From NCBI RefSeq assembly GCF_002234675.1, contig NC_019859.2, positions 35,850,960 through 35,914,959 of the forward strand: a DNA stretch of 64,000 nucleotides, in the 5' to 3' direction. Under the pieces are notes generated by a model. It saw only the letters and a list, made by a program, of their open reading frames with translations. It ran no database searches and had not been told where the DNA came from. The DNA is from Oryzias latipes. Taxonomy: Eukaryota > Chordata > Actinopteri > Beloniformes > Adrianichthyidae. Of this stretch, positions 1-11,560 are shown piece after piece. The first letter of the stretch is position 1. Each line of letters begins with the position of its first letter. The position numbers and the translations under genes were made by a program.

Positions 1-779
1 GTCAAACTTTATTAATTGTTTATTTATGGGTTTCAAAAACAAAGAGATTCTGAATCTTTTGGCGACTCAAAACCAGATTATTGTCAGTGGAACCATCTTT
101 CCTTAGATCTGTGTCGGTAAAGCGGAGTTTCATCTGGAAAATAAGGAGCTCAGAGACACGTGTGGGTGTAGAGGACCACTACTGTATCCTCCTTTTCCTT
201 CACAAACCCAGAAGTCCGTTTGTCTCATGACGTCATGAACCGGTCATGCACAGAACACCAAAGCTGAAGGTAAACAGTGTTCCATACGCCCCCCCTCCAG
301 AGGAAATGTCCCGTTTCAACATAAAACAACAAAGAGGAATGAAAATAGTCTGTTATATTAGCGTTAGAAGGTTGAAAATGCCAGAAAGTGCTCCTCCTCC
401 TCAGACAGAAGCATCACACAGATGTAGAGATCTGGTCTTTGCAGGAAGAAAGGATGAAGGTGGACGTCTGCAGGGACACCAACGTCTTCATCAATGGCTG
501 CAGAGATCCTGCAAGCCCCCCATCAATGAATAAAACATGAATAAATTGTAAATCAAACCAACATTTGGAACTTTATCAACAAACATTCAGCTCACCTGTT
601 CTACTGAGTTTAGTCTCTCTGCTGCTCTGAACGCTCACTTCCACTTTAATCTCATACATTTACGAGTGTTTCCCTTTTTTCAACTGAAGATGGAATTTAA
701 AGCCTTGGTTTGAGCAGGAATAAAAGCGTTAGAGATCAACTTGAAAAGTATGTTTTGGTGTTTTGAACATGTTCTTGTA
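1..779. other. No recognised gene or repeat
   Basis: AT-rich DNA with only short open frames that show no domain, splice-site arrangement or repeat I recognise. Confidence 0.4.
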
Positions 780-1015
780 GCGTTTTTGATGCTGGAGGAC
801 ATATATGAAGAAAATGACATTAGAAACTTCATTTCTGAGTCTTTCTTTAATTAAACTGTGGTGAATCTGAAACACAAAACAAATTTCATTTGGAAAAGAT
901 CCTATTTGTGACGTAGAAAATACGATGGGCAAGGCCACAAGATCAGTGCTCCGCCCCTTTCTGATGCATCCATAATTGATCAAATCGCTTCTGGAAATTA
1001 TTAGTGACACTCAGC
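780..1015 (-). repeat. Partial copy of dispersed repeat family X (inverted)
   Basis: The stretch around 905-975 (a 'tgacgtagaaaatacgatg' block, then 'ggccacaagatc' and 'gctccgcccctttctgat') recurs at 37150-37230, 42700-42730 and 46200-46260. I call this dispersed, non-coding family X. It occurs in both orientations in the window, which suggests a non-autonomous DNA transposon, but its ends and superfamily are not established. Confidence 0.4.
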
Positions 1016-1284
1016 CTTATATGTTTGCGTAATAAATCACATGATTTTTTAAAAAAAGACTCACTGAGAAACTGTTGTAATTCCACTCTGTATAGCTATT
1101 TTAACCTAACCTTTTTTAATTCAAGCTTAAAATTGATTGAAGGAATATTTCTTTCCTAAGTGACCATGAAATAAGCGAAATAAGGCCCTTTGAAATGGGT
1201 ATTATATCAGAAATTAACTGACTTCACAGAAGAAACCGGTTCAGGCTTCCATCATCCATCAGTTTCTGATTTCGTCCGCCGTTT

Positions 1285-1499
1285 GTAGACAAAATCTAAA
1301 TAACTGTGTCGTTTTCTAGGACATAATTTCTGCAGAGCGGCAGGAGTTCATTAGAAATACACCTCTGAGTTGTGGCCGGGGCTTTTGATATAGAGCAACT
1401 CCACCCCTCTTTCGGTCACCCAAGTGTTTAAAAACTCTCCCTCTAGCTTACAGGTCCTCCCACCCCCAACCCAACATTAGCGGTGCAACAAAAACGATG
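1285..1499 (+). repeat. Repeat family X, left part, interrupted by a retroelement
   Basis: This contains the hallmark block 'gcagagcggcaggagttcat', also seen at 54244-54263 and, inverted, near 37265, 42790 and 46510. It runs to 'gcggtgcaacaaaaacgatg' and is then cut by the GC-rich element at 1500. The remainder of the same repeat resumes at 3440. An uninterrupted relative is present at 54170-54790. Confidence 0.6.
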
Positions 1500-3430
1500 G
1501 GGCTGGAATCACTCCTTCCTTGGCTCTGGGCACCCTCTTGGGGCCCGCAGTCGCTCTAGGTGACACCTGGCTCGGTGGGTCGGAGGCCTGACCAGAACTC
1601 TCCCAGGGGCAGCACCTGGGGGGGGGGGGGGGGGGCTCCTCAGGGGGGGGCTGTTCTGGCTCCTCTTCCTCTGTGTGGGGTGAGTGGCCCCCAGGCACCC
1701 CGGGGATGGGACCCCTGGGCTGAGGGGACCTGAGCCCTATGCTGGGGGGGACTGGGGACTGCTGTTTGACCACCGGGGAATGGACTACCCGCTGTCCCCT
1801 ACTTACCCTCTTCATCATATAATCTCTTATTGGGGTGATGGGGGGGGTCCCCGTCCCGTGGTTGCCGTATGGAATAGCCCCCCCCTCTCAGTTTTATTTG
1901 CACATTAGACATGTAGGGCCCTTGGTAAGGGGGGTGCTTGGACATCACTGCCAGCAAGCAGCAGATGTCCTCTTAGCGCCCTACCCTCCATGTCGAAGGT
2001 AGGGCCGTAGACATTTAGGGCCCGTTGGTGGGGAGGGTGATGGGACATCACTGTGAGTAATCAGGAGATGTCCCATCAGTGCCCTACCCACCATTTTTAA
2101 CTCCACCCCCTTAGTACACACACCCTTCACCCCTCAAAATATACACTCCAACATAAACAAACACATATGCATTTTGCAAGAAAGGTGGGACGTAGGACCA
2201 TCTGTTCCCTACCCCATCCCTGGTAAGGGGTACTGGGCCCTTGGCAACGGCGGCCATGTTCCCTGGGTGCTGGCTTCCTGGGGCCGGCGGTCCTCTCTCC
2301 ACACAGGGAGGGGGATCCCTGAGCTTTCTGGCAAGGCCAAGAGCCTGGGATTACATCACATCTGAGCCTGGGGTTGTCTGAGTCCCTGTGGTGGGGGTTC
2401 TGGTCCTTGCCTCCAGAGCCCTGGGCCTTGCCAAATTTCCAACTGTGGGCGAGCCTGATAGGGCCATGTTTACAACACTTCCTGTGGACCCCCTCTTCCC
2501 CTGGGGGTCCTTCTCCTGGGCGGGGAAAGCCGGCCCCTGCCTTGCTCCTTCCTGGACCAACCGTGGGCCGGGTGGGTGGCTGCCTGGAGTCTCCCTTGGG
2601 GGCGGGTCTCCCTTGGGGGATCCTGACTCGTACCTGGGGTTGGGGTGGGGGGATGCCCAGAACTCCTGGGTGGTGGTGAGGTGCTCGTCTGGGGCTGTGG
2701 CCGCTCTTCTGGGGTGGGGCCGTGCATTGGGTCCTCCCGGTGTGGCGGGAGGGCTGTTCCTGGTTGGGCCGGAAGTGCACTCTCTGTCCCCCCGTGCCTC
2801 CCTGCTCTCTGGGGGCCCCGTGGCGGTCCTGCTGGCCCTGGCCTGGGTGGCGTATGTGATCGCCCAGGGGGCGGTTGTTCTCTATCTGCTACTGTGCGGG
2901 CGTTGGGGGGGGGTTCTGGCTGCCGCACCTGCCGCGGCGGGGGTCTTGGTGTGGGGATGGCTGGACACTCTCCCTCCTTCTTTTCACATTCCACCATCCA
3001 TTTTAGAGGAACACAAAAACACTCACCTGAGCACAGAGCTCCCATTTGTACTCATATTTTGTGTGATTGAATGAAATATTTCACACAAGTTGGTTTGAAG
3101 GTATAAGTATGCGTATGTGAACATTATTTGTATTTTGTACATGTTGACATGTGGACATGTCACCCTCCTATCCCCCCCCCCCCCCCCTCTAACATCCCTC
3201 TCTCTTCCTCCTTTCCTTTTCCGTCCGGTCCAACTCAAAAGATTTTAAAATATGATTAAAATGAATAAAGTTTGGCCTCAATTACAAAAGGGGTTTATTC
3301 AGACATACCTCTGGTTTGTCAGAAGATTAATAACCCCTATTGTTAAAGTAAAATATGTCCAAACACGAGGCCGTCAGCTCTCATCTGTTTGCTCAACTGT
3401 TGGACAGGACAAGTTTAAAAAAAGGGGAAA
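1500..3430 (+). mobile_element. GC-rich retrotransposed element, copy 1 (longest)
   Basis: This 1.93-kb GC-rich segment is flanked by a 9-bp direct repeat AAAACGATG (1491-1499 and 3431-3439) and ends in an A-rich tail, the signature of target-primed reverse transcription. From about 1895 onward it matches 34656-36363. Its terminal block (from 'gaataaagtttggcctcaat') also matches 31615-31770 and 39960-40100. Several open frames on both strands (minus-strand frames up to 217 codons, proline- and arginine-rich) probably reflect low stop density in GC-rich DNA. No reverse transcriptase or other domain is visible. It may be the 3' part of a LINE or a non-autonomous element mobilised by one. Confidence 0.7.
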
Positions 3431-3439
3431 AAAACGATG

Positions 3440-3700
3440 ATCATTATCAGATCTATCCAACCGTCCAGTTCTGATCCAGATTCCAGCGCAGACGAGGAAA
3501 ACAAAGACGTTCATGGATCTGTTGGTCTGCAGGTGGAGGCATCAGAATGGAGCAGAGCAGGAAGCTTGCGGCCCCGCCCAGAGTATTTTCTATATCACAA
3601 ATACAAACTTTTTCAAACGGCGTATTTTCATCTGTTCCCGATTCACACCAATTTGAAGAAAGAAATACCCAAAAATTTTATTCCAAATTTTCTTTAAACC
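3440..3700 (+). repeat. Repeat family X, right part
   Basis: This continues the repeat broken at 1499. The block around 3462-3570 ('cgtccagttctgatccag', 'gttcatggatctgttgg', 'ggagcagagcaggaagc') matches 54665-54775 in the same orientation and 46265-46350 in the opposite one. Confidence 0.6.
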
Positions 3701-3704
3701 TGTC

Positions 3705-4150
3705 CTCAATCATCACTAATATGCCACCAGAACATGTTAAAAACACCATTTTCCTCAGGATTAGTCTAGGTCAGAATAAGTCTGACTAAGTGTAAGTAGT
3801 TTGTTGCATCAACTGAGTCCCCTGCCAGGTGCCATTTTTGAGACAGGAGATGGTAAACAGTGTTTTCTTCAAACCGGTTTTGTGTCTTTGAGGAGACATT
3901 CCCCAGAGTACCTGAATAAACCAAACCAACAGGCTACTAGAAATAATGAGCAAAAACAGAAAATAACAAATAAAGAGACAATCAAAATAGCAGATGTAGA
4001 CAGCTGCAGCATAAATGCATGCAGCAACCATCATGGCCCCACCTTTTCTTACCCATGAAATGTTTCCCATGTCGCCATGGTGAAGACCCTGAGCCGCAGG
4101 GATCCGTTTGCAAGGTTTTGAACCTGAAGGATAGCAGGACTTGCAGATAG
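3705..4150. other. No recognised feature
   Basis: No gene, splice pattern or repeat match was seen here. Confidence 0.4.
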
Positions 4151-4154
4151 ACAT

Positions 4155-4720
4155 CCAATTAACCTTCAAACCACATATCAAAAAGGTTGTTAACGCAATT
4201 AAATTCCATGTATCTCATTTCAGACACAGAAGAAATAATTCAACTCTGGAAGCTGCTAAGCTGTACAATAATCAGAAATGACCTCCTGCATGACCAGCTA
4301 GGCGTCAGCAAGCAGAACGTCTCTGAAGAAGTGTTCACAAACAAGCTCTGAAAACGTTGGACAAAACGCCTAAAGGCCACCATCATTGTGAAATTCTTCA
4401 GAAACACAATTTATTGAGCTGCAACAATATGATTCAACCTCGTGCAGATTGCATTCTGGTCTATAAAATCCTTCACGGTCTGGCTCCTCCCCCATTTGGG
4501 GACTTTGTCAAAAGAAGACAAAACAGAAGCACCAGAGCAGGTTCAAGAGGTGACGGCGTGATTCCTTCCAGAAAGAGCAGCTTTGGACAGACGGTTTCCT
4601 CCCTTCGGGCCCCTCAAACCTGGAACACAATCCCAGAAAGCATTCGACGACCCCCCCACACTTCCATCTTTCTCAGAACCATTAAGATGCTGGACGAAAA
4701 AACCTGGAATCACAACTAAT
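4155..4720 (+). pseudogene. LINE reverse-transcriptase C-terminal fragment
   Basis: Frames at 4190-4719 encode a degenerate C-terminal tail typical of fish LINE polymerases. Recognisable pieces include 'YKILHGLAPPPFGDFVKR', 'STRAGSRGDGVIPSRKSSFG' and 'APQTWNTIPESIRR'. The upstream part (4160-4345) aligns only with frameshifts and stops, so this is an inactive remnant. A relative of the more N-terminal part is at 21030-21350. Assignment to a jockey/L2/Rex1-like lineage is inference. Confidence 0.6.
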
Positions 4721-4734
4721 ACGAGCGAAATAGC

Positions 4735-5395
4735 CATAAAAGTGTTTCCTGAACAAGAGTATGGCCCCCGTTTATGGAACAGTCTGCCAGAGGACCTGGG
4801 GGCCACAGAGAGCATTGATGTTTTAAGAAAAGGCTAAAGACCCATCCTTTTAACCTGGCTTTCAGCTCATTTTTTACTACCTTTATTTATTTATTTATTT
4901 ATTTATCTTGTTTTAAGAACTCACACTAGATTTTTAATGTGTTATTTTAATTGACCTTATTTCAATGTTTTATTGTTTATTGCTTTTATCAATATGTTTA
5001 CTTTTTCCTTCTCTTTTTTATTTCCGGTGATTCCTCAGTTGGGACCCCTCCCTCCGGGTCGGCTGCTGTTCAGCCTCTGCAGCTCCGGATGGGGACCTGC
5101 ACCATTTCTCAGCTGTGGTGGAGCGGCCCCCGCCTGTGATGCTGCATTTGGCTGGTGATGCGGCTGTTCACAGAGGGAGGCTCCAATTATCAGCGATTCC
5201 AACATCTTGTTTTTGTGCTCAGCCTGTTTCTCATTGTCTTTCCCCATCAGTTAGGAGGGTGGGAGGTGTGAAAGAAGTGGGGGGTTGTGTAGGTACGGGG
5301 AGGGCGGCCCTATTTTTACATGTTTTATTTTTGTTTATTTTAATTTTCATGCATGTTTTTATATTATAAATAAAGTTTGATTTGATTTGAAGAGT
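4735..5395 (+). repeat. Second LINE remnant with 3' untranslated tail
   Basis: Positions 4740-4837 encode a polymerase-tail motif ('EYGPRLWNSLPEDLGA'). About 560 bp of non-coding sequence follows, ending in 'aataaagtttgatttgattt' (5368-5390). This is the usual structure of a LINE 3' end. It abuts the preceding fragment, so one may have inserted next to the other. Confidence 0.5.
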
Positions 5396-5399
5396 GAAA

Positions 5400-7540
5400 A
5401 TAGAAAAGCGGGGTCATAGTTGTCTTAGTATTGTTCTGATTTTGGCGGGGTTTAGGATGTATAACCTGAGAAACGAAGTATTTTTAAACCTTTTAAACTT
5501 AATCTATGTTATGTTAATTTTAAGTCCTTTTATTTCATGTTAATAATGTACTCTTTTATCTTATTTTCTTTTATTTACAGTCCTTTGCGAGTTCGCCGTG
5601 GTCACGGGACAGAGGACGAAAATGAGCTGAGGCTACAATCCTGCATTTGTAGTGTTTCTCTGTTTTAGAGCACTTCATACTGTTTCTGTATTAAATACAT
5701 AAATACAAATATAAATACATTACTATCTCTGAACTGAGAGTCTTCAGGAAAATGTGGTCTTTATTAGAGGTTCCTTTTATGCATCATGCTGCGTTTTTAT
5801 GTTTACAAGCTTTTACATGTTTTCTTTAAAAATGCAGGGAAATGAGCACGAGCCTCACAGAGCACGCATGTGAACACGAACATGTGGTCGGCTACACTTT
5901 TGTGGCTTACTTTTTCTCCATCTTCTTGTTAAGTAATCTCGGTTGACAGATTTGGGTCACCCCTCCACAAATGTTCCCCGTGTATTCAAAGGGCTGGGCT
6001 CCGACACAGAGGAGCACCGACAGGACTGCGGTGAAAGCTGCGGCTCCAGCATGAAGCAAACATGCATGCACGCACTAAACACTGTGGACAAAGAACTCTG
6101 CAGAATGAGAGCGTGTCCACTTTTATCATGGCGGGCACACACTGCCTCATCAAAAGCCCTCATGGCAGCATGTTTATTTGCCTCCAAACTGTCTCTCTCC
6201 CTCACTCACAAAGACACACTCGTGCAGCCACCCACTCATGAGTGTGGATGCAGCGCAAGGACACGGGTGGCTGTGGACAAAGGCACACATCCAGCCTGCA
6301 ACTAAACCCGCCTCAGGCCAACAGCAGGCCTACTTGGAGTTACAGCAGTTTCTCTGTCAGAGTGTGAACAAAACGTCAATTTATACGCAAATATATAAGG
6401 CTAATAATTTCCAGAATTGATGTTATTATTATTATTATTTTTAATGTTTTTGATCACCGCAATTTTGAATTTACACGGTTTACACATTTGGACATATTTG
6501 TATAGAAATACATTAACAATCTATAGATGTTTTAAAGATATTCAATAATCTGCTACAGTTGACATACAGTAAATGCATCAGTGAAAAAATAAACCAGTGA
6601 TTGTTAAAACCATACAGGGTTACAGCATTTCTCAAACAGAGAAGCTCCAACAAAAATGTGAAGATCATTAACACGGTAAAGGCTCTAAACTAGGTAACGT
6701 TACTAAACAAATGTTCTGCCTCTCCTGGAGGCGTTTCAGTTTGGCCACTAGGTGGAGCTCAAGCTAAAGAATCACATTTTATTCCACAAGTTTGGAGCAA
6801 AAATTGCTTACTTTTAGGGCTGCACGACAGGAGGAAAACCCGCGATTTGCGAAATCAGAGATCAACATTGCAATGGCGATGTAACTTGCGATACGTGAAA
6901 AATTAGCAAAACAACCAAATACATCACTTCCATTTTACGTCAACAGTTTTTCTACAAAGAAGAGTCAACATAACTTAAATGAGTGACGTGCGGTGAGGTT
7001 GATGGCTGGTGAGGCACCGACTCCTCTGGAGTCAGATTTACAATGAAAGAACAGAATATTTCAGCATTAATCCAACAGCAGCTAACAGCTTATAAAATAC
7101 ACACAAGAACATGCTAGTCCTACAGAAAATATGTCTTTAATAGACATGGATAGAACACTCTTCTTGTATAAAAATTATTCATATGTACTGTAAACAAATT
7201 AAAGTATACAGATGAGTTCAGCACACATTTGACCCTCAGTAACTATTTCTGGTATTTTTCTAACTTCAAATTCTGCAGCTTTAATCAGTTATCAAATGTT
7301 TTCTGTGGAAATGATCATTAAAATAATTTTTTTAGGCCTAAAATTTAGTTTTCAAATACTTTCAATTTTTCCACTTACTCCCCTGTTATTTTTAAAAAAC
7401 AAAAAATGGAAAACCATGTTGAGGCCACTGTTTGAGTCCACGCGCCGATCCGTCTCCACAAAAAGCTCTGTTGGAAAGTCTTCCTTATTTTCCTTTAGCC
7501 CTCACCAGCAGCTTTTTCTCTCCCCTTACAGCAGTGCAAA
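5400..7540. other. Anonymous DNA, no recognised gene
   Basis: No supported coding exon was seen. A short block near 6815-6900 ('gggctgcacgacaggagga', 'cgcgatttgcg') resembles one end of the terminal-inverted-repeat element at 19851-20261 and may be a truncated copy. The rest is unassigned. Confidence 0.35.
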
Positions 7541-7544
7541 TCTA

Positions 7545-7850
7545 AGGGCTGCACAGTGGTGCAGTGGTTAGCACTCTTGCCTCACAGCAATAATTCCCGT
7601 GGTTCAAGTCCCGGCTGGGGTTTTCCCCAGGGACCCCGTCTTCCCCCCACTGTCCAAAAACATGCTTCATAGGTTCATTGGTTACTCTAAATTGTGAATG
7701 TGAGAGTGCATGGGTGTTTGATTGTGGCCCTGGGCCAGGACACCCACAGGTGGCCAGGATAGGCTCCAGCAGCCCTGTGACCCCAAAAGGGACAAAATTG
7801 GTTTAGAAGATGAATGAATGAACACACAGGCCCAGTTATTTTAAAAAAAT
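7545..7850 (+). repeat. SINE-like repeat with tRNA-type promoter boxes
   Basis: It begins 'gggctgcacagtggtgcagtg' and contains an A-box-like 'TGGTGCAGTGG' and a B-box-like 'GGTTCAAGTCC' about 40 bp downstream, as in RNA polymerase III promoters. The tail ends in 'agatgaatgaatgaa'. A diverged partial relative is at 29640-29875. There is no cloverleaf, so this is a tRNA-related SINE and not a tRNA gene. Confidence 0.55.
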
Positions 7851-7854
7851 GTTT

Positions 7855-8985
7855 CCTTAAAAGAGTGTGGAAAATTCCTGCCTGTGAGTTTGTAAAGCTC
7901 TTCATTTAGTCAGAATGTATGTTCAGCTCGAATGAGCGTTGTTGTTGTTAAAAGTGTGCAGATATAATAGGAATCATGGACTACAGCCATGGCGGTCAGG
8001 GGACTTCCTGCCGGTGACTTCCGGTCTCCTGAGAGCGTGATCCATGACGGCTAATGATGGCCCAAACAAATGATCCCAGAGAAAAGGAGACTCAGTCCAA
8101 GCTGCCAAAAAAGACGGAGAGTTTTTAAACTAGAGTATCACTGCAGCTTCTTGGAATACATCACCACCTCAATGGATTATATGTCGTTTGGGACTATCCT
8201 GGCTCGCTTTCAGCCACCCGTCTTCCCTTAATTCTGAGTATACTATGGTCACTGATTCAGCTGAGGCTGTTTATTCTTCTGAATGCGGACAGAGTGTCAC
8301 GGGCCCGCCATGTTTTGGAGACTCCTTCATCTGAGGAGACGAAAGACACCAAAGAAGCGAATAGAGATAATATAAAGACCTGGGTGAGTTTGGGTGGTGG
8401 TTTAGTACCAGGGTTGATGATTATGTATATATATTAGTGTATATTTAAAATGACAAAGTAACCGCGCTGGTTTGTTTTTGTGTAAATAAAAAAAAAAAAC
8501 AATCAGTGTAAAGAAGGAAAGAGGATCCCTGTTTTTTTGTAATTACCTCCATCTAATGTCGAGTGTTACAGCGTCAGGTCACTGGAACAGGAAAGGCATA
8601 GAAGGTCGATCTCTACTTTTATGGATCGATTATTAAGCTTGGATCAATTCAGATCGATTTCATCAACCCAGTCCTACCAACATCTTTGTTCACATTGATG
8701 AATGAAGAAAAAATAGCTTTTTATTGTCTCTGCCAAAGTACAAGTGCAGATGCAACAAAATGACTTTCTCTAAGTGGGTAGAAAGGGGGTGATAAATACC
8801 TGAGGGCAGCAGTGGAGAAAACAAAGAACATACATCTGTATTCTGCTCTCGATGGGGCAGATGATAAGTGTGGAGAAAAAGACCCGCTGGACCTAAAAAG
8901 GCAGCAATCAAAACAGGAAATCAACCGGATGTGAGAACTGAACTGAGAGTCACCCAAAGAAATGGGTTACATCCGGCGCCAATCA
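7855..8985. other. No recognised gene
   Basis: A region around 7980-8400 reads like the untranslated leader of a retroelement or transcript and has a donor-like 'ctgggtgagt' at 8382-8391, but no coding exon or partner site could be supported. Confidence 0.3.
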
Positions 8986-8989
8986 AACG

Positions 8990-9380
8990 AAGTCAATCCG
9001 GTGGCCATTTTTACGCAATACATTCGCCGCCATGTTGGAGCCAGAAGTCGTCAGTAAGCAGGGATTAGTCTGAGTCGGTTCTATGTTGAAAGGCCACACC
9101 CCTACCACTTGAAAATCTGTCAATCAAATGTTGGATGTGGAGGCCACCAAGCTCCACCTACTTTTATTGAGGCATCTCATGGGTCAGTTTGTAACTTGAA
9201 CCACTGCAATTTATGAAAAGAAATGAGGATTATCAAGGAGATGTAAAAAAAAAAAAAAAAAAAGGTAAAGGTATCCGATCCAGACGGTTTTATTGACCAA
9301 TAGAATAACAGAATAATAGCTGTTTGTTTCTCTATGGAGGTCTGTGGGTTTTGGCCTCCTGGAGCCATTTCCTATTTGAA
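8990..9380 (+). repeat. Dispersed repeat family Y
   Basis: Shared blocks include 'aaaggccacacccctaccac', 'ggtcagtttgtaacttgaa', 'gtatccgatccagacggtt' and 'ttggcctcctggagccattt'. The same order recurs at 25080-25560 and 31180-32050. Inverted pieces lie at 25690-25890, 27000-27240 and 39080-39240. It is non-coding, multi-copy and present in both orientations. The superfamily is not recognised. Confidence 0.55.
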
Positions 9381-9384
9381 CTAT

Positions 9385-10110
9385 TTATTTATGAATTAAT
9401 GCTTTATTTTTGTACATTTTAAAATGAGAAAAAAAAAACGAATGGCTGTGTTTTTGTCTTTGCTGTTAAACTCTCTAAAATCTGTGCCGCCACGTTTTCT
9501 TAACAGTAAATTCAGAAAGAAAACAATGAATGGAGCTAAAGTTTCCTCTCCGGGCTCAGAATCTCTCTTCTGTCCTCTTGACTTGCTTGTTTTTTGCAGC
9601 TGGTTGAGTGTCTGACTCAGTGTCAGGTCAAGACCCCCCCCCCCATGTCTTTTTTTGGTTGAGCGAACAGTTTTCCACCAACAGGTTCCAACCAGCCAAT
9701 GCAGTCTGGATGTAACAAGAGTACAAGTCTGGGTTCATTTAGGAATGAACAAGAATGCTTTTGGGGTTGTTCCTCTAAAACATTTTTTAAAAATTGTACG
9801 TTTAAGATTGATTGGCAAATGATGAGGATTAGACTACACACATAATTCTACTGCTCCACAGAATTAAATGACAATGGAAAGGCTTTGTTTGTTATCACTG
9901 TGATTATTTAAAGTAGTGCTCTCATGACACTAATTTTTTTGATAGATTAATTAATTATGACCTGTAATTAACTAATCTAATTCATCTATTTTTAATCTAA
10001 CCTAATAATTGCTGTGAAAAAGTCAAAGTCAACTTTATTGCCGATTCTTTTCATGCGCTCGACATTCAATGAATCGAAATTCCGTTTCTTATGCGTGGAC
10101 AAAAAAAACA
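9385..10110. other. No recognised feature
   Basis: AT-rich sequence with no supported gene or repeat. Confidence 0.35.
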
Positions 10111-10114
10111 TTAA

Positions 10115-10560
10115 CCAACTAGAAGGAGCTGCAGTTCCAGAAGAAACTGCAGGGTTGATCCTGAATGAAAATGAAATTTAAAAGGTAATATTGGCAAAAA
10201 AATAAAGAAAGAAATGATCAAAGTTGACCATAAATAAAGTGAAAACAGCACAAAAGCAAAAAAGATATGTTTGTGAAAAATGCCAGAGCTGGGAATCGAA
10301 CCAGCGAGCTTCTGCACCAAGGATTCCCCATTTATTTCAATGGAGGCAGAAATCCTGGAATATCTGGAAAAGTTCAAGGATTTGAAGGAGCAAAAGTCAC
10401 AGCTGGAAAAAGCTGAAAGAGCTGAACATTTGAATAGTTGGATGGTTGAAATAGATGAAAACTTGTAGAAGGAGTTAAGTGGCAAAACTGGTGGAAGATA
10501 CTAGAATAAAGAAAGAGAAACAGGAAAACAGTTGGTTGAATACTTTAGAGCTTCAACCAA
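10115..10560 (+). repeat. Dispersed repeat family Z, copy 1
   Basis: It matches 39241-39590 in the same orientation. On the minus strand both copies contain a perfect polymerase III B-box consensus (GGTTCGATTCC here, GGTTCGATACC in the other copy). This suggests a tRNA-related SINE read on the minus strand. The only A-box-like sequence is too close to the B box for a functional promoter. Confidence 0.5.
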
Positions 10561-10599
10561 TAAAGTTTGAATCCAAGATGGCAAATTTACAGTAAATAT

Positions 10600-10935
10600 A
10601 CGTGGGGTCCAAAGTGGCATGTAGTGCAGGAATTGTGGGTCTGACTACCCACCCACTGCTCACCTCTCCACCCATCTACCCACCACCCATCACCCCACCA
10701 CCCAGGGGAGATGGGTGGAGAAGTGAGCAGCATAAAATTCCTGGGAGCACACATCAGTGGGGACCTCTCCTCTCCTGGACTGCCAACACTGCATCATTGG
10801 CAAAGAAAGCCCAGCAACGCCTCCACTTCCTGCGGATATTGCAAAGGTCAAGCGCCTCACCAGCCGTCATGACCACATTCTGCAGAGGAACCGCTGGGAG
10901 CAGGACTTCAAAAACCTCATTTTGAGGTGTTTTCA
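10600..10935 (+). pseudogene. LINE reverse-transcriptase fragment
   Basis: Pieces in two frames resemble the thumb region of LINE polymerases: 'IKFLGAHISGDLSSP' at about 10733-10777, then 'KKAQQRLHFLRILQRSSA' and 'VMTTFCRGT' in a neighbouring frame. The frameshift and short length mark it as a dead remnant. Confidence 0.5.
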
Positions 10936-10939
10936 TTCC

Positions 10940-11560
10940 AATTCATGACATTGTGTCACAGCAAAAGAGCAAATGACAACTTTATGAAGTTTTCTCATGA
11001 TAACGGACTTCCAAACTTTACTTTCAGACCAAAACGGGGGATTTCTTTCAATCTCAAACAATCAAGTAAATAAAAGAACAAAACATCAGGTCCAAAGTCT
11101 CTAGTTTAATGCATAAAAACAGTAAAAAAACACTTTTCCAAGGAATCCAAAACATATTGACTACAACCTACAAAATCAAGTCCATAAAATCTGTTGAAAT
11201 TCCTTTTTCTACAGTTTACAGTCCCAAGCGATCAACGCTCTGCCCCGTCATTTATGAGAACGAACGCCTCGTCCGGCTTTGTTACTTACATCATGGATAA
11301 CAGCTGTGGCGTTGTGGTCAAAGCAGACGACTTTTTACTTATACTTATTGACAGTCGTTTAATGGAGTCCTTAAAACAATTTAAGTGTTAATTTTTTTCT
11401 TTTAGAGCCTAAAGGGTAACCAAACAGGACATCAACTGTTTTTGGCTGTTTAACTGTAAAAATGAAGCTTTAAAAGTCCCGACTGTTGGTCCTTGCCAAA
11501 TGTTTGACAATTTAAAATAAACTTGCTTAATTTCTGAATTTATAGTTGTCTGTGTGCTGC
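10940..11560. other. No recognised feature; flank of the LTR element
   Basis: No gene or repeat is supported. The last four bases, CTGC (11557-11560), are repeated just after the LTR element (19315-19318) as its likely target-site duplication. Confidence 0.4.

Noticed and set aside
2127..3074. Long frames on both strands as host genes
   Set aside because: They lie entirely within a GC-rich retroelement that has target duplications, and they recur in copy 2 at 34755-35802.
7545..7625. tRNA gene from A- and B-box-like sequences
   Set aside because: No acceptor or anticodon stem pairing; it fits a tRNA-derived SINE.
8300..8400. Possible first exon ending at the donor-like CTGGGTGAGT
   Set aside because: No coding continuation, acceptor or promoter evidence; a single donor-like site is not enough.
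10280..10320. tRNA gene suggested by a perfect B box on the minus strand
   Set aside because: No cloverleaf can be drawn, the A-box-like sequence is too close, and the segment is part of a repeat also found at 39241-39590.
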